A stretch of DNA of 64,000 nt. It comes from Strobilurus pachycystidiatus. Taxonomy: Eukaryota; Basidiomycota; Agaricomycetes; Agaricales; Physalacriaceae. The position numbers and the translations under genes were made by a program. The stretch's first letter is position 1; each line of letters begins with the position of its first letter. The DNA lies in the NCBI GenBank assembly GCA_019915135.1, contig JAHLMK010000005.1:2294001-2358000 (forward strand). Reading direction: 5' to 3'. The notes under the pieces are model-generated. The model was given only the letters and a program-made list of their open reading frames with translations, searched no databases and had not been told where the DNA came from. This document shows, piece after piece, positions 10,683 to 23,865 of the stretch.

Positions 10683-11900
10683 ATGGCTCCCGCCACCACG
10701 CCCGACTCGTACCTCGTTATTGGCGGCTGCGGCTTTCTCGGCGGGCACATTGTCGACCTCCTCCTGCAGCGAGGAGAGCCTGCCGTCGCCGTCTTCGACG
10801 TCGTCACCCGAGATGTCGACCCACGAGCGGCCGTATATTCTGGCGACATGACTGACGAGAATGTCGTACGAACCGTGATTCAAAAGGTGCGCACATTCCA
10901 CCTTTTGCTTGGTGAATGTCCGAGTTCACTGTTAACAGTGCGCAGCAACATGTATCATTGTTCCGGCGTCCGTGATTGAGGCGCCTCGCCATATCATGGA
11001 CAAAGTCAACGTTGGCGGCATCAAGAATATCATCAAGTTGGCCGTCGAGCTCGGCGTCAAAAAGCTCGTCTACACGAGCAGCGCAAGCGTTGTATTCGAC
11101 GGCACCGACCAGTACGGCGTCGACGAGACTGCACCGTACCCGACGCGTCCCTTCGACGACTACTGCGACACGAAGGCCATAGCAGAGCGACTCATTCTGG
11201 AAGCCAATGGCCAGGGCACGCTGCGGACCACTTCTCTCCGCGTCGCCGGCCTCTTTGGGTGAACACACACGTCTTCTTGTGCCCACTATATTCGCTCAAC
11301 AGGTCCCAGGACACGCGACCGCCTCACCGTGACGAGCTTGATGAATGTGCTTGTTACCGGAAAACAAAGGTCCCAGCTCGGCAGTAATCAAAACAAGTGG
11401 GACTGGACCTATATCGTCAATGCCGCCAGCGCCCATCTCCTTGCCGCCGACCGACTCGATCCCTCTCACCCGAAGCACGACCTCGTCGCCGGACAGGCCT
11501 TCTTCATCACCAACGGAGACCCTTGGCCATTCTGGAATCTCCCTCGCGCACTGTGGAAAGCGTCAGGACATCAACTTGAGCAACCGAGGATAATACCGTA
11601 CCCTTTGGCCTGGATAGTTGGATTCCTAGCCGAAGTCGTCGCGTGGATTACAGGGAAACCAGGTCCACCTTTACTTACCAGGAATCGAGTCACCCTCTGT
11701 ACGACAACACGCTGGTGCAACATTGACAAAGCTCGAAGGGCGTTGGATTACAATCCTGAGATCTCGGTGCAGGAAGGTGTCGAGCGGTCAGTCAAGGTTT
11801 GTCACTCCAGCCTGCTCTAATACCTGTGTTAATATCCTCTCTCTCTCAGTGGTGGATTTCGGAACATCCGACGTTCCAAGGAGCCGGGAAGCCCTTATAA
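10683..11900 (+). CDS. Erg26-like sterol-4-alpha-carboxylate 3-dehydrogenase (3-beta-HSD family SDR)
   Basis: Extended SDR of the 3-beta-HSD/Erg26 family, which oxidatively decarboxylates C4-carboxy sterols using NAD(P)+ at the ER. Nucleotide-binding GGCGFLGGHIV sits close to the N-terminus, the catalytic serine region is VYTSSASVVFDG, and the YxxxK pair is in YCDTKAIAE. Family hallmarks further on are WDWTYIVNAASAHLLAA and the C-terminal NIDKARRALDYNPEISVQEGVERSV, then WWISEHP and the stop at 11898-11900. Exons join at GTGCGC...TTAACAG (about 10888-10945), at 11259-11309 (acceptor TCCCAG) and at GTTTGTC...CTCAG before 11850; all preserve frame. Erg26 is normally a housekeeping enzyme. Between P450s and a regulator, a copy could serve a dedicated triterpenoid or steroid pathway, but it may simply be the genomic Erg26. 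Confidence 0.85.
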
Positions 11901-11970
11901 TCACATTCAATATACTACTTCTTTGGACAACACACTACTAATGGTACACTTTTCCGGAAGGAAACTCATC

Positions 11971-14307
11971 TTACAGAATAACTGGTGTTACGCGGAGAGG
12001 CATCTGTGGTCCCTTCTTGCCCGGAACCATAGGTATCATGGGTCCAGCTGGAACCCTCAGAATTCTCTGCTCGTCAGGAAAGCTAAAGTCGAAGTGCTCG
12101 ATGAGCTCGACGAGCATCGTCTGAATCTCCATGACACTACGGATACATAAGCTTTGAGCTGCTCTCGTCGATACACGGAAAACGAAAGACGTACGCGAAG
12201 CGCCAGCCAAGGCATCCTCGGACTCCCGCACCTGAAAAGAGAAGATAACTCAAAAAGTCGCTCTTCTTCATGAGGATCACGAGCGTACTAAACGTCAGCC
12301 TGTAATAGACGATGTCAGTCACTTCGAGGACGTTGCTGACACGGAAGACTCACAGATTCGCGAAGACGCCGACTGGCGTTTGATTTTCCATCTGCTCCAA
12401 GAATCTTTCGGGTCTCCACTCGTCCGCGTCTGCACCCCAGACATGCGGATTCCTTCATGATGTTTTGGCGCGCATTCCGACTCAGGACTCATGGAGAGAG
12501 CTCACCGATTGTAACAGTGGATAGCAACATTGATGGCTTGTCCCTTCTGGATTGGAATCTCGTTGATGGTGACACCGCTCTTTGTCACGACGGGCTCAGA
12601 GAGTGGGATAACATCGTCTTGTTCGGAGACCCGGAACAACCATGGAACGATAGGATGGAAGCGGAGGCCCTCCTATTTCGGCGCGTCAATTCATGGACTC
12701 GGACATAGGTGGTACGAAGTCAAAACGAACTTTGATGACCGCTTTGGTGAATTTCATGCTATCATAGTCTTGCGTGGTGAGCTTTCCGCGCTCTGAGTAC
12801 CGACGTCGCACTTCGGCAATCTCCCGGCGGATGCGGTCCTGCTGCTCTGGGTGTTTGCTCAGCTCGTAGATCAGCCACGTCAATGTCGAGGCGGATGTTT
12901 CGTGTCCAGCTAGGATGAAGGTTCTATAATATCTTGTTGTATCAACTGACCAACGGGGCAAGAAAGGAATACTCACGGAGCTTGCGAATAAACTTCATCG
13001 TCGTTCAGCATCTTCTTCGAATCCTCGGCTTTATTGGCGCGGACTGTAGAAGATGATGATCAACCTGTGAGACTGGACTGCCAGTGGCATGATGCAATTA
13101 CCGAGGATACTCAAAATGTCCTTCCCAGTCATGGAGTCGGCCTTGTCAATGTCACTATAACGAAGTTTGGGCTCTGTCAAAAACTGACGCGCCACGCGTT
13201 TACACGCGTCCTGGAACTCCCAATTTTTCCGCGTCTTCTTGTTGGGGAAAAGGTCGATCAACCAGTGGGCGAATGGTATAGCATCCCAGAGGTAGTTTGA
13301 TATGTAATACCAATCGCCGATCTTGACCGCGTCGACGCTGGAAGCTCGGGACATGAAGATGAGAAGATGGTGATCTAGAAGATGCTTACAAGAGGGTGCG
13401 CAGGATGTTGGATAGCTCATTCTCTTCATCGTCGAGGGCATTGAACTTGTATCGAAAGGCGGCTAACGTGGTGCAAACCACCTTAAATGATATTGACTAG
13501 GCTCTAATAATCTGCTTACCTTCGCCGATGACATCAAGCGTCGTTCTTCCGAGCCACAAGTGCATATTGACGATGTCGCCCTGCGTACGGATGGCATCTT
13601 TGATATGTGCGGAAAGCTGTTGAACATTCATGATCAGTGTTGCGCACTTGTGCACAGGAATGGCCCTCACCTTGGACGCCGACCGTTGGAAAAGACCCGA
13701 GAACGTCTTCAACTGACCGGAAGAGAACGCGGGGCTCAAGACCTTGCGATGGCGGTGATGTACAGGACCTGTTTCCGACGTGAGATGCAGATGCAACTCT
13801 GATTTAGATGTTTCATGTCCACCCACCGTGAACAGATACAATTCCGTTTCCAAAGAGTTCCTGGGCACTACGAATTTTCCAGCCGACCTTGGGGTAGTTA
13901 TACCCTGATGTTTGAAGGATATGTTGGATTGCCTTTGGGTCGGCAAGGAAGAGATAATCTTGCTGGATAGCGAAGCATGAGTGACGAGATGGAAGAGCAG
14001 TGAGGCACAGAGCTTCTTACACCAACAGCGCCTCTCGTATGGAAGGCATGACCGTAGTCTTTGGTCCAGGAGAACTCCAGATCGCCAATCTCGTCCTCGC
14101 AACGTAAGGCCTTTTCGTGACCTGACAGTCGAAATCAATGCACTAGTGAGGAACTTGGGGCTGACGGCGGTCGGAAAACTTACCGAAGACCCAGGATGAA
14201 GACGGCGGTCCCCGTAGCTGAGAGACTACGGACCGTCGTTGAAGGAGGCGCACAGCGGCAAAAATGACTACGAATGTGAGGATGGGAGCAATGGGCAAGG
14301 AAGACAT
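11971..14307 (-). CDS. Cytochrome P450 monooxygenase (copy 3, inverted)
   Basis: Third member of the local P450 group, on the opposite strand and more diverged than copies 1 and 2 are from each other. Start at ATG 14307 (MSSLPIAPILTFVVIFAAV, membrane anchor), then RLLQRRS and GPPSSSWVF. Further blocks: [17 protein letters not shown], the spliced [40 protein letters not shown], the I-helix [17 protein letters not shown] (about 12870-12915), the ExxR helix EGLRFHP near 12650-12670, and the haem loop G-RGCLGWRFA around 12190-12225. The C-terminus is IPMVPGKKGPQMPLRVTP, stop at 11971. No frame break found. It converges on the Erg26-like gene (70 bp apart), which fits co-inherited cluster membership. 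Confidence 0.88.
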
Positions 14308-14744
14308 GATATGATGGTAGGGTTTGTCGTTTACCTCGCCGCAGTGCTGCATTTTATAAGAAGAGCAGGGTCATAGAAAATGACAAGGTCGACCAATCTC
14401 TGCCCAACCATGAGAATACGATGTAGCGGAATAGTAAGCACCTCTAACAAAGTTTCCGAGGAGAATCGCAGGGATGAATTCGCGGGTGGCCGTGAGAAGC
14501 AGTAGCTGTCAGAGCAATGACTTCGGGCGGCTTGAAAAGTATGGCGAAGGTGTCCTCATATACATCCGAATGTGATATTGCCAGTAGGATGAGGGTCCAG
14601 TGGCGTTGACATATATTCAGGATAGAAGATATGACTTTTTAAGCGAGATAGGTGAAAAGTATGTGCTGGAGGCGGCGAGAGGCGCGCAAATTTTGTAGAT
14701 ATATGACTGACAGTCCTAGGCAGTGGTTGACTGAATGAAAAGCA
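14308..14744. other. Intergenic, upstream of P450-3 and of the F-box gene
   Basis: Divergent spacer of about 440 bp. It must hold both promoters, but I see no distinct motif or repeat. Confidence 0.3.
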
Positions 14745-16343
14745 ATGTTCATGTTGATCGCTCTAATGCCGCCGGCGACCAAGCCTCGGATACCGGTCCG
14801 CAGCCATTTTCGCCTCCCTCCCTCCTTCGACAAGGTTGTGACGCCCAAATCGACGGTCATCATTCGTCCAACCAGAGGAAATTACGGGAGCGGAAAACTA
14901 GTGCACAGCGATACTTTATTGCAGACCGCCAACTCATTAAATTCGTACAAACGTACGCTACAGTGCGAGCTCCTCCTTTACTTCGTCCCACTCAAGTCTT
15001 GCAGGATCGAAAACAACACTGAGCTCTCAATGCTCGAAGGACTCCAATCAATGATTTCGCAGCCTCTCCAGCGTACAGAGACAACAATTTCTTCTCCGCG
15101 CCTATTACCAGCCGAACTTCTATGCGAGATTTTTACCTGGTGCGGGGAACATCATGATCTTGCCACGGAACTCAAGGTCGATTCACTCGATACTTCCCTT
15201 CCACCCTGGACTATATCCGAAGTGTGTAGTCACTGGCGAGGGGTTGCTATCTCATCCCCCGCTCTCTGGACGCACCTTCGCTTGGATTTTGGGCATCCAA
15301 CCACACGGTTTCGTATCACGAAGCTTGCATCATTCCTCATTCGCTCCGGAAATCGCCTCCTCGACGTCGTCCTTCATACAGAGGAACTCTTATTCGGAAT
15401 GAACGATATTGCCACGGGATTGGTGGCTGTATTGGAATCGTCCATACATCGTTGGCGTCGGCTGGCAGTGCACACCGAGCTTGTCGAGTTGGATTTTCTT
15501 TCAGGGCATGTTTTCGAGCAGCTTGTAGTGCTAAAGGTCGATACTGACGGCCAGTATTCTGGCGGCAATCCGGTCGACGCATTCCAATTGGCACCAAAGT
15601 TAACTCGGCTCCTGACTGTAGGCGGAACCGGCCCTGACCTTCACCTTCCTTACTCTCAAATCGTCGAGTACTCTGTGCAAAACCACGATGGCCCAGATCC
15701 CCATATCCTCCGCCAGATGCCCAACCTCATCTCTCTTGAGGTCGAGCTCTGGCAGGATGAGGAGGGGTCAGCGAATAGTCCTATTGGGCCAGTTATCTGT
15801 CTCCCTCATCTCACAAACCTTTCCATCACGCAAGATGATGTCTCCCCTCCACGCACCCTGCAGAATCTTTTCGAGCGCATCGACATGCCCCAGCTTACAT
15901 CTCTTTCGTTCGCCATAGCCGGATCGCCATGGCCCCACTTCTACAGACACCCCGAGAACCTCAAAACGCTCCACGTCAGGTTCACCTTTCCTTTTGATCA
16001 ATGGCCAGACTTGCTCTCTCTCTTGAAAACGACGTCCACCGTCGAGACGCTTAAAATCTCTGGAGGGTACCTCTCGTCAAGCTTTGTACGCCTCATGACC
16101 ATGAGCGATGATCCTATCTTACCAGGCTTGTCCCATTTGGCCATTCAGAACTTGGAGGCAGATGGTGCTGAAGACCAGGCGACGCCATCTGAGTTGCTGG
16201 ACATGGTGACATCCCGCACAAGCGCATGTGGCACCAGGTGTGCCGCGTTGAAGGAACTTCGCGTGAATGAAGCATGGTTCGATGACATTGATGATGAGAT
16301 GTGGGGCAACTTGCTGGACGTTGCCCAGGTCACAACAAATTAG
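14745..16343 (+). CDS. F-box protein with degenerate leucine-rich C-terminus
   Basis: Single-exon frame of 532 codons. The F-box lies at residues ~115-170: LPAELLCEIFTWC, then VCSHWRGVAISSPALWTHLRL, the usual agaricomycete F-box with its W-R...P-LW signature. The rest is a loosely repeated LRR-like region (LTRLLTVGG, PNLISLEVEL, PHLTNLSI, PQLTSLSF, LSHLAIQNLE). Such proteins serve as substrate adaptors for SCF ubiquitin ligases; the target is unknown. The first 95 residues lack recognisable structure, and a second in-frame ATG at 15030 (MLEGLQSM) sits just before the conserved part, so the true start may be 15030. Confidence 0.8.
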   Translation: MFMLIALMPPATKPRIPVRSHFRLPPSFDKVVTPKSTVIIRPTRGNYGSGKLVHSDTLLQTANSLNSYKRTLQCELLLYFVPLKSCRIENNTELSMLEGLQSMISQPLQRTETTISSPRLLPAELLCEIFTWCGEHHDLATELKVDSLDTSLPPWTISEVCSHWRGVAISSPALWTHLRLDFGHPTTRFRITKLASFLIRSGNRLLDVVLHTEELLFGMNDIATGLVAVLESSIHRWRRLAVHTELVELDFLSGHVFEQLVVLKVDTDGQYSGGNPVDAFQLAPKLTRLLTVGGTGPDLHLPYSQIVEYSVQNHDGPDPHILRQMPNLISLEVELWQDEEGSANSPIGPVICLPHLTNLSITQDDVSPPRTLQNLFERIDMPQLTSLSFAIAGSPWPHFYRHPENLKTLHVRFTFPFDQWPDLLSLLKTTSTVETLKISGGYLSSSFVRLMTMSDDPILPGLSHLAIQNLEADGAEDQATPSELLDMVTSRTSACGTRCAALKELRVNEAWFDDIDDEMWGNLLDVAQVTTN

Positions 16344-17844
16344 TACACAATCTTGCTGCATGGTGGACGAAAATTGAATCTTTCTTTGCAGATGCATGGA
16401 GGTGCGCATCGCTGTGCCGATTTTTCCAATAATGCTGATGGCTCGCGCCAATTGAAGAAGTGGCGTGGACCACTTGAACATTGTGATTCTATTGTGATTC
16501 TACGCCTAGCGCAGTACCGGTACGACGACGACGCTCACCGGTGGCTATCCTATCTTTGGGACACGACGGCCGTCACATTCTGATGCTACATGAGGACAGG
16601 ATCCAGCTATCGTCGTCTCCTCCGTTCAAATTCCACCCCACGAACCCAAAGCCCAAGTTCTTCGACCGCCGTTATCATCACCATGCGGTCTACAGGCCTC
16701 TTTTCAATGAGGAGAAGACCTCCCCCATTCATTCTCCAAGTTCCATTCTTGTATACTCGTGTATATGAGTGACTTTCTTCTGACCTATCATTCAAGAAGG
16801 CATACACGTGCTCAGTTCTCAAACTTGTCGACAATAGACTTTCTTCCCTGTTGTCTGTCTATCAGACATTTCGGGCGACAAGCGGACGGGCCAGATGATG
16901 GGTCAGACTTAGGTGGCGTTTTCTGTCGATTCTCCCTGTTCAGTAGTGAGTAGTCATCAATCGAATGATGTTCACCCATGCTCCAATTGCTATTTCTGAG
17001 TTCATCGATCTCGGAAAGTTGGCAGCCAGAGGTGTATATTATAATTGGACCAAGTCAGATCTCAACTTCCTTTGAACCCCCCTCGAACGGACACTCTATC
17101 TATATCATCATCATCGACATACACGGCATGGCCCCATTCGAGATCTGAATCATCGAATTGTCACATACACGGTCGGTAACTCTGGCATGATGGGTGGTAT
17201 GAAACCTCAAGCATAGCAGCTTTGTCTCATGCTGATGTACGATACCTCATGGGACAGCGACGAAGACACGCCAGGCGGCAGAAGTGCGCGATGAAGAAGC
17301 CGGCCATGAGAATCTGGCATTCAATCCCTTTCAATACTCATGATGGAGCATCTTCTGACCAAACGCTTTACCACACCTCTCGGTAGCGGCGCCACTTCGC
17401 TAAGCATCGTCAGTCTTGGCATCCGTGGCTGATGGTCGGGTCAAGCTTGGGGAATGCAGCTCCAAATAACGCCACTCAGGACCGACGCATGGGAAGTCCT
17501 TGTCGTCCGTGTCTGTGAACCACATACCAAACGAAGCTCTGGTCCTTGCGTCTATCTTCCCGAACATGTTGTATCTGACCTAAAAACAGCGTTGAAGCTG
17601 ATAACTGGAGTGTACCATACGCATCGCTATCAATGCTCGCTTCTACGCTCTCAGATGCCTAAATGCGCCTGTTTCGTCGCACGCATTCAGCAACCGTATA
17701 CTTACCCTCAGTTCCCTCGGCCCGTTACGAAGGTCATGTACGCGAGTGATTCTCCTCTCAGGATGGTATAAAGTATGTGCTGATTGACAAAGAACACTCA
17801 GCTCCCTACTCAGCAGCTCTTGACACTTCTGCTTCCTCTGCAAG
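16344..17844. other. 1.5-kb intergenic region
   Basis: No gene, repeat or RNA that I can support. Short open frames exist on both strands, but none has recognisable motifs or consistent splice sites. GGTATAAAGTATG at about 17763-17775, some 75 bp before the peptidase start, is a plausible TATA box for that gene. Confidence 0.4.
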
Positions 17845-18782
17845 ATGTTCTCTATCGCCCTCTTTGTCCAGTTTCTCCTCGCCAGCGCTGCTCTCGCTGT
17901 CCCGACCAGCAAAGAGCGCATGAATGCCCGCTTGGCACGTCGCTCCTCCGGCGTGCACCGAGGAGGGCTCGTAAACCTCATCACCGACCAGGTCGTCACG
18001 ACCGAGACGACCAACACCACTCACCCCCAGTTCAGTTCTAATTGGGCTGGTGGTGTCTTGGTTGCCACGACGGTACGTTGCTCTATATAGTTGATAAGCA
18101 ATCAGCGCGAGCATCTGATATCTGGAGCAAGGCTACCTACAAGACCGTCACTGGGACTTTCACCGTCCCCACCCCCAGAAGCACAGGGGGCAGCGCCGAA
18201 CAATGCGCCTCTGCCTGGGTCGGCATTGACGGAGATACTTGCGACACGGCTATTTTGCAGACTGGACTTGACTTCTGCGTCCAGGGTACCTCCGTCGCGT
18301 TTGATGGTAAGCGAAGTCGAAGTCCGTTGTGCGTGAGACTTGCTGATGAAAGGTTCTATGAAGCTTGGTATGAGTACTTCCCCGACTTCGCCAATGATTT
18401 TACGGGCATCACGATCGCGGCGGGAGACTCCGTCACTCTCACCGCTGCTGCTTCCAGCACCACGGCGGGCACCCTTACCATCAAAAACAACAGCAGGGGA
18501 ACCACCGTCACAAAGACCTTGTCGTCCAGTGCCCAACTCTGCGAATTTAACGCAGAGTGGATCGTGGAGGATTTCGAAACCTGCAATTCGAGTGGCACGA
18601 GCTGTTCACTTGTTCCGTTTGCCAATTTTGGTACCGTCGTCTTCAGCGGCGCATCTGCGACTACCCTGGCTGGCACCACTGTCAACCCATCCGGTGCAAC
18701 TATCATCGATATCGAGCAGAACAGCCAAGTTCTCACATCTGTCTCTGTCAGCGGTAGCTCCGTCACCGTGTCCCACACCTAG
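17845..18782 (+). CDS. Secreted glutamic peptidase (family G1, eqolisin)
   Basis: Acid endopeptidase of the scytalidoglutamic-peptidase family. It has a signal peptide (MFSIALFVQFLLASAALAVP), a propeptide, then the mature start FSSNWAGGVL. An intron of about 60 nt (GTACGTTGC...GAGCAAG) joins VATT to ATYKTVTGTFTVPTP. Catalytic residues are recognisable: Q in AILQTGLDF and E in EWIVEDFE; AWYEYFPD is also typical. The C-terminal beta-sandwich ends SVSGSSVTVSHT. Odd point: GTAAGC at 18307 and AAAG at 18352 look like splice sites, but removing those 46 nt breaks the frame. Reading through adds about 15 residues (KRSRSP...ADER) in front of FYEAWYEYF. Either the sequence has a one-base error, another site is used, or a real insertion exists. 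Likely secreted for protein scavenging in acidic wood or soil. Confidence 0.88.
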
Positions 18783-18991
18783 TTTATGAGAATGATGTAT
18801 GCGCACAAGTATGAGCGAAGCGATGTATCTGAAATAGTAACATATTTATTTCGATTCTGCCAAAAAGTGACCTGGTTGAGATCTTTCAAGGGCTACTTCA
18901 GGTATAGCTAACCTGCTTCATTTATAGCAAAGTCCGCTCCGAGGAGAAATGCACCGATAATTGATACGAAAACGCCGAAAATAGACGATGT

Positions 18992-20867
<1,876 letters not shown>

Positions 20868-22311
20868 ATGATCGAAACTCGTAGTCGTACAAGGGCATCT
20901 GCCTTGACTGCCCAGGCCACGGCTGCACCTGAACCCAAGGCGACTGGGAAGAAGACGACGGCTGTGAGAGGCCTCTACAACAGTGGCAAGAGAGGTGTGT
21001 TGTGTCTGTCGCCATTGTTAACCGCATGCTGATCCTCCCCAGCCCTCAACGAATTTGGAAACAAGGTCAAGACAAAGGTCACCAAGGGTACGTTCAAAGC
21101 AGATTCTCGCAGTCCTCCTGCTCACCTTTCTGTAGGCAAATCCAAGACCAAGGCCAAACTCAGCGGAAAATCCAGGTCCAACCCGGACAACGACCAGCCC
21201 AAAGCGAGCCCTCCCGCTGCTGCCGATTCCGCTCTAGAGGGATCGGTAGGTAGCCATGAAGGGTCTCCCCTTAATGAGAACCTATCGACTCCGACAGGTC
21301 AGCCCACGGCGGGAGAGTTCGCCTTCGCTGCTTCGCCCAACTCTCAGTCTGTCGGTACGTTACACCCATCATTCTTCTAGGCCACCCGCTCACCTTGCTC
21401 GAATTACTTCAGGTGAATCCCAGGAGACCGCCGTCAGTGATAACGCTATTTCCGATGTCGACTCACCTCCCGCCGACGTTCCTACCCATGGTCTTCGTCG
21501 TTCTCCTCGCGGACACAAGGGTACAATCAGACCGGCCCGAAAGGTTAGAGGTCACGCACCGAGTCCCGAAATCCAAAGCCTTGCTGGTTCTTCTTCTTCC
21601 GCAACGGTCGCCACCAACACTGCAGCCCCGGTTGAAGATGTTCAGCTCCAGCAACCTGCTGCTGCTTCATCTGCTGACGATGGCTCGCCCTCATCTTCTA
21701 GTGCCCCCTCCAGCGACCAAGATGTCGATTCTCCGCCCCAGGGCAAGGGCAAGGGCAAAGAGAAACGCAAACGTGCCACCGAGGATGACGAAGCAGAGTC
21801 CCAACGTCCACGCCAACGCTCTCGTCTTGAAACCGAAGAAGATGGTCAGACATTTCTTCCAGGCGCATTTGATGGTACTCACTTTTTTTTTCTTCCAGGA
21901 GCTAACGCCGCCTCTACCTCCAGGCAAGCCCCGTCGTCTTCGAAGCGCAAGCGCGACGATGACGACTCCAATGAGGGCCCTTCTACTTCCCGTCGCAGGC
22001 TGGGTAAGTCTTTGTGGTATAAGGATGAAAGGCAGATACTGACGCGTGCTTTCCTTCTAGCATCGCAGGGTCCTTCCCATCAGCCTCATGTGACTGCACC
22101 TGCGCCTGCGCCAGCCGCTCCTGCTCCTCCCCTCGTACCGGCCGCCCCTGCTCCTACTCCTGTCTTTGTACCAGTCGCTTTAGGACAGCGAGTGCCTTGG
22201 CCTCACGGCGTTGCCCCTGGTTTCGACAACAACCCCCCTCCCTCGGGATTAGGACCCGGCCCGCATCCTCTTACACGCCAGCGTCCTTTTAATTTTGGCC
22301 ACCCGAAGTGA
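20868..22311 (+). CDS. Low-complexity basic Ser/Pro/Ala-rich protein of unknown function
   Basis: I set the start at ATG 20868 (MIETRSRTRASALTAQ); short GT-AG introns near 21000, 21090, 21360 and 22005-22060 join the frames. The product is largely disordered. An N-terminal Lys-rich segment (NKVKTKVTKGKSKTK) is followed by HGLRRSPRGHKGTIRPARK, an acidic/serine stretch (SADDGSPSSSSAPSS), and basic clusters that look like nuclear localisation signals (GKGKGKEKRKR, SSKRKRDDDD). The tail is Ala/Pro-rich and ends FNFGHPK. No enzymatic domain is visible. Composition suggests a nuclear or chromatin-associated protein, but this is inference. One short retained frame (DGTHFFFLPG) may also be an intron. 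Confidence 0.6.
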
Positions 22312-22576
22312 TCTGCTCTCCCCGTGTCTCTTTCCCCATTTCTTCCTTCTGTCTCTCTCTCCATCTCTTCCTTCTGTCTCTTTCCCCAGTACTCAATTAT
22401 GCTCATTCCCCTTTACTCCATCCCCGTGCGCTCCGTTGAGAGTGCAGTCACACCTTTTCCGCACGCTCAAGCCTCAGCCGATTCCGACCCAACTCTTGAA
22501 TTCCGACACCCGCCTTCCGATGACACGTCTCGCGTCCTCATGTACCGGACCAATCGCGTCGCTCTAAACCCCCCCT

Positions 22577-22648
22577 GGCTTACCATTAAAGATAGACGAA
22601 AGCGCCCTCGCCACACGGTGGGGGTTGTTTCCTACTTGTCGATTCGCC
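22577..22648 (+). repeat. 72-bp direct repeat, copy 1
   Basis: Matches 22826-22897 at all but a few positions; both contain AAGCGCCCTCGCCAC and GGGGGTTGTTTCCTACTT. Spacing is 249 bp, so this may be one local duplication. It lies in the probable 3' region of the low-complexity gene. Confidence 0.85.
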
Positions 22649-22825
22649 TTTGGGGGTTCCTGCTTATCCTACTTGCCTACTCGACTCCCAACGACAGGAC
22701 CAGGACGCGGATAGCTTGACGTGGCACGGAGCGTCATACGACGACTACCGTTATGTGCCAGCAGTCGCTTCCAGTCCTCGCGCAGCCCGATACATCCTCT
22801 GTTCGGTTCTCTGCCGAGTTCCCAT

Positions 22826-22897
22826 GGCTTACGATTAAAGATAGATGAAAGCGCCCTCGCCACGCGGCGGGGGTTGTTTCCTACTTATCGATTTGCC
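22826..22897 (+). repeat. 72-bp direct repeat, copy 2
   Basis: Second copy of the repeat at 22577-22648, same strand, a few substitutions (for example CACGCGGCG against CACACGGTG). Confidence 0.85.
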
Positions 22898-23865
22898 GTC
22901 GCTGGGTGTCAGTTCAGTCGAGGTGTTGGATAAGTACGACGCGTGGTGCATTGTCTCATCGTTGGGTGAACAGTTCGCGGGACGACCGAGCACTGGGTGG
23001 CGCTCGGATTTTGACTGCCTCTTACACTTATCTCTAGCATAATTTGTCGCTACATGCTCTGTGTATATCATAATAGAAAGTAGCATGTAGTGTACTTCCT
23101 TTTCCTCTAGTCTCTCATCTCTTCTGTACTTTTCTTTCTGTATTAATGATTATATTTTGGTTTGTGCGCGCCTTCGGTGCACCTCCCGACACTCTGGATT
23201 AGCACTGTGTGATTTATGAGTGATTATAGTCCTAAGTTGCGAGTCACCATCATGTTGATAGAGTGTACATTTGATTGAGTGACTCGGAGCAAAGAAAATA
23301 GAGGCTGTCAAATCCTAACTACTAGAAAATATCCACCTCTAAATAGTTCAATCAATGTAAATTAAGTGTAGCGTCCGAATTCAATCGATCGCCGCTTTGC
23401 ATTGATTGTAGAGAATGTTTAGTCATGGTGTACATACGAAAAAGCAAAGCCAGGCTTATAACTAAGATGCAAGTATCAGTGGTCATCATTAAATTCGATG
23501 GGCTCTAATGCCGGAGCCTCAACCTTCTTCATCGGAGGCTCCTCGGGAGCCCGAAATGGAGACGTAGCGGAGATGGCGGAGTGTCAAGTTCGTGATTGCG
23601 CAGTCGCATCCCTACCTTGTCCCGGATCAAGTCCCGGATGGACCGGGACCAAGACGACGAGACATCCATCGACATGAAACCGGAGCGAGAGGACGCTGGA
23701 ATGATATATGTCCATCTCGTCCATGGTGTTTACGAACGTGATCGTCATGATACAAGATTTGTTGACGAAGCCAGCTAAGAGAATATCGGGAACAGGTTTG
23801 CGTCGGCAAGTTCGTGGGTGCGTAATGATGGAAAGATGGTCAGACTGATAGTAGCCAGCCCCGAT
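22898..23865. other. AT-richer intergenic region
   Basis: About 970 bp between the low-complexity gene and the convergent F-box gene. The part from 23040 to 23480 is AT-rich (3'-flank-like). No gene recognised. Confidence 0.4.

Noticed and set aside
11255..11312. Frameshift between exons 2 and 3 of the Erg26-like gene
   Set aside because: The first acceptor tried (CAACAG) is out of frame, but the next one (TCCCAG at 11304-11309) gives GLFG-TRDRLTV in frame.
21395..22042. 215-codon alternative frame inside the low-complexity gene
   Set aside because: It overlaps the better-supported frame; its composition is the shifted Ser/Pro-rich reading.
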